The notes beneath the pieces were generated by a model, which ran no database searches, was not told the DNA's origin, and saw only the letters and a list, made by a program, of their open reading frames with translations. From Candidatus Poribacteria bacterium (GTDB lineage: Bacteria > Poribacteria > WGA-4E > WGA-3G): DNA of 64,000 bases. The translations under genes were made by a program, and so were the position numbers. The stretch spans positions 5,778 through 69,777 of the forward strand of contig JAPPIG010000089.1 of the NCBI GenBank assembly GCA_028820635.1, given 5' to 3'. The first letter of the stretch is position 1; every line of letters starts with the position of its first letter. Below are positions 35,190 to 41,731 of this stretch, one piece after another.

Positions 35190-35317
35190 AATGTAAGAGG
35201 CGCAATGAATTGCGCGACTACGAACGCGTTTTTGGTAATGAGAAGTTATTATTTAGAAATGGTATAATACCAATTAACGTGATTCGTCTTGCTAAGTGTG
35301 CGGTTAGGAAACCGCAC
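35190..35317. repeat. Two palindromic dispersed repeats
   Basis: AATGTAAGAGGCGCAATGAA followed by TTGCGCGACTAC (about 35190-35220) contains GCGCAAT-GA-ATTGCGC and matches, inverted, 37857-37880. GTGCGGTT-AGGA-AACCGCAC (35298-35317) is an 8-bp stem of the GGTTTCCTAACC family. Confidence 0.65.
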
Positions 35318-35409
35318 CTACCGTCGGAAAAAGATAAATTCCGTTAATTTGGTATAACATAGGCGAGGCACAGAGACCCCGCCCTACGATGTGTACGGGA
35401 TTTGCCTAC

Positions 35410-35461
35410 TAAATTGACGCCTATGGTGCTAAAATATATACACACCATAGGCGTCAATTTA
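35410..35461. repeat. Inverted repeat with 19-bp arms
   Basis: Arms 35410-35428 and 35443-35461 are exact reverse complements (TAAATTGACGCCTATGGTG) around a 14-bp AT-rich loop. The left arm plus loop recurs at 35691-35728 with one or two changes. Confidence 0.85.
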
Positions 35462-35504
35462 GCGTCTAATTTTTCTTGTGGAGGCTTTGAAAACCTGATA
35501 TTAC

Positions 35505-35662
35505 AGATTGAGTTCCGTAGGAACGATATGTTTATAGAAACACGCCCAAACATTCTCTTGAGCTCCGTAGGAGCGACATATAAGACAGGACACATATCGC
35601 CTCTACGAGGCTCAAAATGGGTAACCTTATCCGCTATAAACATACCGCCTCTACGAGGCTAC
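35505..35662. repeat. Cluster of four CTCCGTAGGAGCGATATG-type repeats
   Basis: Two forward copies (GAGTTCCGTAGGAACGATAT then GTTTATAG at about 35510, and GAGCTCCGTAGGAGCGACAT at about 35559) and two inverted ones (ATATCGCCTCTACGAGGCT at about 35597 and ATACCGCCTCTACGAGGCT at about 35642) lie within 160 bp. A TTTATAG extension follows some copies. Confidence 0.7.
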
Positions 35663-35690
35663 ACACACCCTAAAAACAGAATTAAATTCC

Positions 35691-35728
35691 TTAAATTGAC
35701 ACCTATGGTGCTAAAATATATACACACC
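35691..35728. repeat. Second copy of the TTGACxCCTATGGTGCTAAAAT element
   Basis: TTAAATTGACACCTATGGTG and the following CTAAAATATATACACACC repeat 35409-35446 almost exactly, without the second inverted arm. Confidence 0.8.
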
Positions 35729-35744
35729 TACTCCGAAATACATT

Positions 35745-35773
35745 TTGACAACAACCTTTATTTCTGCTACTAT
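35745..35773 (+). promoter_or_regulatory. Sigma-70 promoter for the M24 peptidase gene
   Basis: TTGACA (35745-35750), a 17-bp spacer and TACTAT (35768-35773), about 55 bp before the ATG. Confidence 0.6.
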
Positions 35774-35828
35774 GACTGCTGGTTCTTACTGTAATCAAAT
35801 TTAATGTCTATTAACATTCCAACTAAAT

Positions 35829-37010
35829 ATGAAAATATCTGAAATACAAACCACTTTAGCAACATTAGGCCTTGATGCTTGGCTTCTATACGATTTTCGC
35901 GGCATCAACCCAATTTCACAAAACGTGGCAGGTTTGACAGGTGCAAACATCACTCGACGCTGGTTCTGCCTTATTCCCACGCAAGGCGAACCCAAATGGC
36001 TAATCCATCGGATTGAAACGTCAAATTTTACCGAAGTACCAGGAAGTATCTCACTATATGCTGGATGGCAGGAACTCAATGAAGAGATGAGAATCCACCT
36101 TAGTGATGTCGAATCAGTTGCAATGGAGTATTCGCCTAACGCATCAATCCCTTACATTTCACGTGTAGATGCTGGAACGTTGGAGTGGATCCGCTCTTTT
36201 GGAATTGAGGTGCATTCCTCAGCGGAACTCGCACAACGCATTGAAGCGCGCCTGAGCGAAGCACAGTACGAAGGACATCAAAAATCTGCCAATTTAGTTC
36301 TACAAACAAAAGACTATGCCTTCGCTTGGATTGGCAACCAACTTAAGGCTGGCAATACAATCACTGAATACGATGTTCAGCAACAGATTCTCAACCAGTT
36401 TGATCAAATGGAGCTGATAGCTGATCATCCACCTATCGTTGCTGTCAATGCAAATAGTGGCGACCCACATTACGCGCCTACCAAGACTCACACACAACAG
36501 ATTAAAGCGGGAGACTTTATCTTGATTGATTTATGGGCAAAGCAGAAGGACCCAGACGCTGTTTTCGCTGATACAACGTGGGTGGCTTACGCGGGGGCAA
36601 CCGTTCCTGACAAGTATGTTGAAATATTTGAAATCGTAAGGGAAGCACGGGATAGGGCTGTGGCGTTCATCCGTGAAAAATGGGCAGCAAACGAACCGAT
36701 TCCCGGCTACGCTGTTGACGATTGTGTCCGTGGGTACATAACTGAAAAAGGATATGGAGAATACTTTATCCACCGCACCGGACACAATATCGGTACTGTT
36801 ATCCATGGAAACGGAGTAAATTTGGATAATTTGGAAACACAAGATGCAAGGTTACTTATTCCGGGCATCTGTTTCTCTATAGAACCGGGGATCTATCTCA
36901 CCGATTTCGGCGTTCGGACTGAAATTGACGTCTATTTAGCCGGAGAAGGGAGAGATGGCGTAGTATTGACAACCGCGCCCGTTCAAAATCAGGTATTGCC
37001 TCTGCTGTAA
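35829..37010 (+). CDS. M24-family metallopeptidase (Xaa-Pro peptidase-like)
   Basis: 393 aa. The N-terminal creatinase-like domain (1 to about 150) starts MKISEIQTTLATLGLDAWLLYDF. The C-terminal pita-bread domain has the five metal ligands Asp234, Asp248, His319 (HRTGHNIG), Glu352 (SIEPGIY) and Glu365 (RTEID), so a two-metal peptidase active on Pro-containing peptides is expected. No signal peptide. The ribosome-binding site is weak. The last 113 bp overlap the convergent gene on the other strand. Confidence 0.88.
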   Translation: MKISEIQTTLATLGLDAWLLYDFRGINPISQNVAGLTGANITRRWFCLIPTQGEPKWLIHRIETSNFTEVPGSISLYAGWQELNEEMRIHLSDVESVAMEYSPNASIPYISRVDAGTLEWIRSFGIEVHSSAELAQRIEARLSEAQYEGHQKSANLVLQTKDYAFAWIGNQLKAGNTITEYDVQQQILNQFDQMELIADHPPIVAVNANSGDPHYAPTKTHTQQIKAGDFILIDLWAKQKDPDAVFADTTWVAYAGATVPDKYVEIFEIVREARDRAVAFIREKWAANEPIPGYAVDDCVRGYITEKGYGEYFIHRTGHNIGTVIHGNGVNLDNLETQDARLLIPGICFSIEPGIYLTDFGVRTEIDVYLAGEGRDGVVLTTAPVQNQVLPLL

Positions 37011-37749
37011 CTTTATAATTCCGTTTTTTCAAATCTTTTAAAATGTGCGCAAAGTAAATTCGTGTGTTAAGGATCCACTGTTCCGCATACGCCGTAGCCA
37101 GAAGCGGCAACGCGATTGTTAAACGTTGGGTATTAAGAAGCCACTGCTCCGCATACGCAGCAAAGTCTGTCTCTACTAATCCTGTACAACCAAGTGTATA
37201 GATTACATAACGTTTGTCATCACGCCGTGCTTCTCTAACCTCAAGTGCCGTTTTAAGGGACATACGTCTGTTACTGTCAATTTCGAATACCCAGAAAAAA
37301 TAATCCTCGTTGTGCGCAAGATAACCGATTTCCACTTCAAGTCGATGAGGTGTCTCAGTTGGAATCGGAATTGCCTCCAAATCCCGATTGACTAAAATCG
37401 GGTATAGTGCCGCGAAAAATATCTGTTCTAATCCGAGCGGTTGTTCCACATGGTTGAGGATTTCCAATAGTATTTGTTCATCTTGTGGTTGGCGTAGTTC
37501 AAGACAACTTTTTGAAAAGACTTCATCACGCAAGGCATGCATTTCGGGGGCAGCATTTTCATCTAACGGTTTTAGTTCTCCCACTAATTTAAGGATACGA
37601 CGACGTTTCGGCAAAACGCGCCACAATACCCAACGCGTCAAAGCTTGCCATGTCTCCTTTTCAATCAATAGTGACAAGAACGCTTTCACGGCATTAAAAG
37701 CCTGTTTAAAGATACTTTCAGATGCCAGACCTCTTCGTTGGTTCGCCAT
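36898..37749 (-). CDS. Hypothetical protein overlapping the M24 gene tail to tail
   Basis: 283 aa, basic at both ends. The centre (about 140-200) reads as alternating strands: HRLEVEIGYLAHNEDYFFWVFEI, then KRYVIYTLG. An internal duplication is visible: YAEQWLLNT and YAEQWILNT about 20 residues apart, matched by repeated DNA at 37075-37165. The last 38 codons run inside the M24 gene on the opposite strand, so the original C-terminus may have been lost and replaced by read-through. Family not recognised. Confidence 0.6.
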   Translation of the reverse strand: MANQRRGLASESIFKQAFNAVKAFLSLLIEKETWQALTRWVLWRVLPKRRRILKLVGELKPLDENAAPEMHALRDEVFSKSCLELRQPQDEQILLEILNHVEQPLGLEQIFFAALYPILVNRDLEAIPIPTETPHRLEVEIGYLAHNEDYFFWVFEIDSNRRMSLKTALEVREARRDDKRYVIYTLGCTGLVETDFAAYAEQWLLNTQRLTIALPLLATAYAEQWILNTRIYFAHILKDLKKRNYKVTAEAIPDFERARLSILRHLSLLRLNRRQFQSERRNR

Positions 37750-37755
37750 AATTTT

Positions 37756-37784
37756 TTGACTTTTCTCCCCAAATGTGTTATATT
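37756..37784 (+). promoter_or_regulatory. Probable promoter for tRNA-Leu
   Basis: TTGACT (37756-37761), a 17-bp spacer and TATATT (37779-37784) are divergent from the hypothetical gene at 37749. The only downstream gene on this strand before a terminator is tRNA-Leu at 37963. Confidence 0.5.
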
Positions 37785-37856
37785 TTAATTGTTTTTCTTA
37801 TTATATGATTTCTGAATGTCCATTTTCAATAATAAAAAACATGTTTGTAGTCGCGC

Positions 37857-37950
37857 AATTCATAGCGCCTCTTACATTCATCGGTAGGCGGTGAATGCCA
37901 TACGCGCATTCATACCGTTGATTTGGAGGTTTCCTAACCTCGCTGGTGCT
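37857..37950. repeat. Three dispersed repeats in a row
   Basis: GTAGTCGCGCAATTCATAGC then GCCTCTTACATTC (37857-37880), GGTAGGCGGTGAATGCCATA to CATACCGTTGAT (37883-37922) and GGAGGTTTCCTAACCTCGCT (37927-37946). Each has relatives elsewhere in the window (30421-30499, 35190-35317, 16938-16964, 2825-2852). Confidence 0.7.
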
Positions 37951-37962
37951 GATTTTTTTCTG

Positions 37963-38046
37963 CCGGAGTGGTGAAACTGGTAGACGCACTGGACTCAAAA
38001 TCCAGCGGGCCCTAGGTCCATGTCGGTTCGAGTCCGACCTCCGGCA
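37963..38046 (+). tRNA. tRNA-Leu (anticodon CAA)
   Basis: 84 nt, class II with long variable arm. Acceptor GCCGGAG (37963-37969) pairs with CTCCGGC (38039-38045), discriminator A38046. Anticodon stem CTGGA/TCCAG with loop CTCAAAA (CAA, reading UUG). T arm GTCGG-TTCGAGT-CCGAC. CCA not encoded. Confidence 0.95.
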
Positions 38047-38048
38047 TA

Positions 38049-38084
38049 AGGCGATGGTTTCAGCAAGCCATCGCCTCTGTTTTT
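38049..38084 (+). terminator. Intrinsic terminator after tRNA-Leu
   Basis: AGGCGATGG and CCATCGCCT form a 9-bp perfect stem with a 10-base loop, followed by CTGTTTTT. Confidence 0.85.
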
Positions 38085-38089
38085 AACAT

Positions 38090-38881
38090 CTACATCGCAA
38101 CAATCTTACGCATCCGTTGTGCAAGATCAATTTGTGCGTCCCTATCTCCACCAACTTCGTGAACAACGTAACCGTCATAACCAACGGCACGGAACGCTTC
38201 CATAACCGCTGCCCAATCTGTATCGCCATCTAACAAGTTCGTAAAACGGTGTTGACCACGCGAGAAATCCTTGAAATGCACGTTTTTTATCCGATGCCCA
38301 AGTTCACGGATCCAATGTTCAGGGTAACCATACGCCATCATGTTGGCTGTATCAAGATAAGTTCCAACCCAATCACTATCAACTTCGTCCACAATCTCAC
38401 GCATCTCCTTCGGACTGAGCAGGAATTTGTTCCACACGTTTTCCAAACCGATGGCAACTTTGTGTGTTTCAGCGGAAGGCGCAAGGTCTTTTAGAATTCC
38501 GACAAGATTATCCCACACCTGTTGGTAAGTGCCTTCAACGGAAAGTTGACCGGGGTGAAGTAAAATACCACCAACCCCAAGTGCTCCTGCAACTTCTAAC
38601 CCACGCGCAAGCGATTTCGTGCCGTTCTCGCGTTGTTCTGCATCAGGGCTAAGCAAGTTTCCACGGTTCGTGTATCCTGCAGTTATACTGGCGATCTCAA
38701 TACCAGCATCTTCACACTTCGCAGCAATTCCTTTGAGTTCGGAATCGCTCATATTTATGTCTGTGTCTTTCCCTTCACCAAAAGTAAGTTCAACCGCATC
38801 GTAGCCAGCATCTTGGCAGAGCGAGAGGGTATCATCAAGTGACATATTACCGAGAATTATTTGGGTAACGCCTATCTTCAT
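38090..38881 (-). CDS. Sugar phosphate isomerase/epimerase (AP endonuclease 2-type TIM barrel)
   Basis: 263 aa, a complete TIM barrel of the xylose-isomerase-like family. Likely metal ligands: Glu in IGLENVWN, Asp in YLDTANMM, His in KNVHFKDF and Glu in VVHEVGG. These enzymes interconvert ketoses, sugar phosphates or inositol derivatives; the substrate is unknown. The ATG overlaps the stop of the small zinc-ribbon gene by four bases (ATGA), with AAAGGAG inside that gene. Confidence 0.85.
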   Translation of the reverse strand: MKIGVTQIILGNMSLDDTLSLCQDAGYDAVELTFGEGKDTDINMSDSELKGIAAKCEDAGIEIASITAGYTNRGNLLSPDAEQRENGTKSLARGLEVAGALGVGGILLHPGQLSVEGTYQQVWDNLVGILKDLAPSAETHKVAIGLENVWNKFLLSPKEMREIVDEVDSDWVGTYLDTANMMAYGYPEHWIRELGHRIKNVHFKDFSRGQHRFTNLLDGDTDWAAVMEAFRAVGYDGYVVHEVGGDRDAQIDLAQRMRKIVAM

Positions 38882-39132
38882 TTTTTGTTTTCTTTCTCCT
38901 TTTCAGTATAAAACTGCGTAGGTGTCAACGCCTGTATGCACAAGTAGCGTGTTTCAAGACATTGTGGACACCGAAGTTCAATATAATATGTGTGGTTAAA
39001 AACAGCATCAATCCAATCTGTAAGTCTATCTTGGGTTTCTCCTAAAAACTGTTCAAGTACTTCATATTCACGGTTACAATCTGGACAGATCTGCAAGTCG
39101 TGTCCGATCTCAATACTGTCTAACCATCCCAT
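38878..39132 (-). CDS. Small zinc-ribbon-like protein
   Basis: 84 aa from ATG at 39132; a GTG three codons earlier is an alternative and neither has a clear ribosome-binding site. Two Cys pairs, ICPDC near residue 15 and RCPQC near residue 54, suggest one zinc ribbon. Between them is a helix, FLGETQDRLTDWIDAVF. It lies 21 bp downstream of hflX and is coupled to the isomerase gene. Function unknown. Confidence 0.65.
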   Translation of the reverse strand: MGWLDSIEIGHDLQICPDCNREYEVLEQFLGETQDRLTDWIDAVFNHTYYIELRCPQCLETRYLCIQALTPTQFYTEKEKENKK

Positions 39133-39153
39133 GATTACCACACAATACCCACA

Positions 39154-40467
39154 TTAATTGTAGCTCGGAGTCTCTGTATCCTTAACCGAAAATTGTAAGA
39201 CTGATTTGAGATAACGACCCGGCAGACGTGCCTTGACATGAACAGCATCCTCAGCATATTCCGTGCCTAACACCGTACCATGCTTATAGAGCATATCCAA
39301 TGCTTTTCCGTCCGTATAAGGGATACTCAGATTGAGCATTGCACCGTGCGAAGCGAAACGTTGTGCTAAGGTCTCTGTCAGCGTTTCAATACCATCTCCC
39401 CGCTGCGCAGAGATGGATATTGCCTCTGGATAACGGGCTTTCAGAATATGTAGTTGGTCTTCTTTTTCAAGTTGATCTATTTTATTGAATACCATGACCA
39501 TCGGAATATCTGAAGCATCCAATTCTTGAAGCACCGTGTCTACTGCAGCGATTTGTGCTTCTGCTTCTGGATGGCTAATATCCACGACATGCAACAACAG
39601 ATCAGCCTCTGTCACCTCTTCTAAAGTTGCTTTGAATGCAGCAACGAGTTGATGCGGTAACTTCTTGATAAAACCGACGGTATCGCTTAATAGAATGTTT
39701 TGATTTTCTGGTAAATTTACCCGCCGTGTGGTTGAATCTAAGGTGGCAAACAGTTTGTCTTCTGCTAAGACGTTTTCGCCTGTTAATGTATTAAAGAGGG
39801 TTGATTTACCAGCGTTGGTATATCCTACGAGAGATACTTTGATTTTTTCTGAACGGTTTTGACGTTGCACCTGTCGCCGTTTTTCAACCGTTTCTAACGC
39901 TTTTTTGACTTGAGAAATTTGCCTGCGAACCCACCGACGGTCCATCTCAAGCTGCGTTTCACCCGGACCACGTAGTGCTCCACTACCGCTGCCACCACTG
40001 GTTGCGATCCGTGAAAGGTGTGTCCACATCCGTGTGAGTCGCGGGAGCGCATATTCCAATTGTGCTAAGGCGACTTGTAACCGCGCTTCACTGGTTAATG
40101 CACGTTGCGCAAACACCTGCAGGATAAGTCCTGTTCTGTCCACAGTCGCGATATCAAGCATGTTTTCAATATTTCGCGTCTGTGCAGGTGATAACTCTTC
40201 ATCAAAAATGACAGCATCCGCTTCAAGTTCCGCTGCGACATCTTTAAGTTCTTCAACCTTACCTTCTCCAATAAAATAGGTTGGATTCGGCACGTTGCGC
40301 GACTGAATTGTCTCACACACGACTTCAATCCCCGCAGTTTCTGTCAGCTGTCGGAGTTCTTGCAGCGATTCCTCTGTTTCGTGCATTAAGGCATCTCGCA
40401 GTTTTACACCGACAAGAATTGCACGAGAGGGTGGATTTGGTGCTTGTGTATCGTATAGTTCTTGCAT
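39154..40467 (-). CDS. hflX: GTPase HflX
   Basis: 437 aa. HflX is a ribosome-splitting and rescue GTPase. N-terminal domain with NPTYFIGEGKVEEL and DEELSPAQTRNIE, the linker SGGSGSGALRGPGETQLEMDRR, the coiled-coil helix, and the G domain with GYTNAGKST, SDTVGFIKKLP and NKID. All are typical. AAGGGG precedes the ATG. Confidence 0.95.
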   Translation of the reverse strand: MQELYDTQAPNPPSRAILVGVKLRDALMHETEESLQELRQLTETAGIEVVCETIQSRNVPNPTYFIGEGKVEELKDVAAELEADAVIFDEELSPAQTRNIENMLDIATVDRTGLILQVFAQRALTSEARLQVALAQLEYALPRLTRMWTHLSRIATSGGSGSGALRGPGETQLEMDRRWVRRQISQVKKALETVEKRRQVQRQNRSEKIKVSLVGYTNAGKSTLFNTLTGENVLAEDKLFATLDSTTRRVNLPENQNILLSDTVGFIKKLPHQLVAAFKATLEEVTEADLLLHVVDISHPEAEAQIAAVDTVLQELDASDIPMVMVFNKIDQLEKEDQLHILKARYPEAISISAQRGDGIETLTETLAQRFASHGAMLNLSIPYTDGKALDMLYKHGTVLGTEYAEDAVHVKARLPGRYLKSVLQFSVKDTETPSYN

Positions 40468-40630
40468 ATCGCCCCTTTAGCAATTATGGAGTTGGTTATA
40501 GTATATACAGTTTATCAGATTAATATGCGGTTTTTCAACCAAAACTTGCAAATCGGGTGTATAAAAAAGTTTTGGTACAAAGCATGTTGTCGGTTGAGTT
40601 TCGCTTTGCCTTCCCGATGGACACCTTCAA

Positions 40631-40717
40631 TTAGGACGTTTGCACGTCACATTTAGGACGTTTGCACGTCACATTTAGGACGTTACACGTCACATTTAGG
40701 ACGTTTTGCACGTCACA
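40631..40717. repeat. Four tandem 22-bp repeats with internal GACGT/ACGTC palindromes
   Basis: TTAGGACGTTTGCACGTCAC followed by AT is repeated at 40631-40652, 40653-40674, 40675-40695 (21 bp) and 40696-40717. Each holds GACGT and ACGTC half-sites. The last copy runs into CACGTCACAGTGACGTG, and another GTGACGTGA lies at about 40751. There are no spacers. It lies in the 559-bp gap (40468-41026) between the divergent hflX and methyltransferase genes, so an operator array is possible. The rest of the gap is AT-rich and carries a GACAAAACTTTACCCACCC motif (40896-40914). Confidence 0.85.
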
Positions 40718-41026
40718 GTGACGTGGTAAAACCCAGTCAGGACAAGGAATGTGACGTGATTTTTCAGCTTTTTTGTTTTTTCTTCTCTTTATTCCTTAGA
40801 AATTTTGAGTGTATTGAGAACATTATTTAATTATGTGATAATAATATTAACACAAATATATTGGTTTGTCAAGTTAATTCTCAAAAATAATCGTTGACAA
40901 AACTTTACCCACCCTTGCAAATTGAGACTACCCAAAAATATAGTGGACTCAATGTGTCTGATTATACTAAAATATAAAGTACTAAGAGAATTAACGCTGT
41001 TATAATGTTCTTAAGGAAGTACTCCT

Positions 41027-41731
41027 ATGATGCCTCGTGATTATCGGGTTGAGACTGCTGATTACCAAGATTTCATGACATCTTTCCCAGCAAAATCAGT
41101 TGACCTTATCTTAACTGATCCGCCATACTGCATAAGCAAAAAGACAGGATTTAAGTCTGTAAAAAATGGAGAGAAAAGGTTCGCTGTGAGTATGGACTTT
41201 GGGCAGTGGGATCAGACTGAAGTTAATCTTGAGGATATGGCAATATCGTTTTACGATGCTTTACGGCGCGGGGGAACTGCTATTGTTTGGTATGATATTT
41301 GGAAAATAGATAAGTTAAAGGAAGCGATGGAATCTGCAGGGTTTAAAATGATTCGGTTGATTATCTGGCAAAAAACTAATCCTGTACCGCTGAATATGAG
41401 GGCAACCTATCTGTCCAATAGTAGAGAAGTAGCAGTTACGGGAGTAAAAGTCGGCAAACCTACCTTCAATAGCGAATATGATTCTGGTATTTATGAATAT
41501 CCTATCCCACGCCACAATGGAAACAGGGTGCATCCAACGCAAAAACCTTTACCACTCTTTGAAGATTTGGTGCAAAAACATAGTAATATGGGGGATTTGG
41601 TCGTGGACCCGTTTCTCGGTTCAGGCACGACAGGTGTTGCTGCTGTAAGAAACTCCCGAAGATTTGCCGGTTGTGACTTAGACACAAACTATGTAAAAAT
41701 AGCGCGTGAAAGAATAGAAATGTGTTCTTAA
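41027..41731 (+). CDS. DNA methyltransferase, beta-class (DPPY)
   Basis: 234 aa. Catalytic motif IV DPPY (31-34) precedes the AdoMet-binding DPFLGSGTTG (about 192-201), the beta-class order. DPPY points to N6-adenine (less often N4-cytosine) methylation. YLSNSREVAVTGVK and HPTQKPLPLFEDLV are typical of small phage-type or orphan enzymes. No target-recognition insert of any size and no restriction endonuclease gene nearby. AAGGA site present. Its TAA stop overlaps the stop of the convergent sigma-fusion gene. Confidence 0.9.
   Translation: MMPRDYRVETADYQDFMTSFPAKSVDLILTDPPYCISKKTGFKSVKNGEKRFAVSMDFGQWDQTEVNLEDMAISFYDALRRGGTAIVWYDIWKIDKLKEAMESAGFKMIRLIIWQKTNPVPLNMRATYLSNSREVAVTGVKVGKPTFNSEYDSGIYEYPIPRHNGNRVHPTQKPLPLFEDLVQKHSNMGDLVVDPFLGSGTTGVAAVRNSRRFAGCDLDTNYVKIARERIEMCS

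Noticed and set aside
40631..40717. CRISPR or plasmid-type iteron origin
   Set aside because: No spacers, and no replication initiator, partition or cas gene nearby; reported as a possible operator array only.
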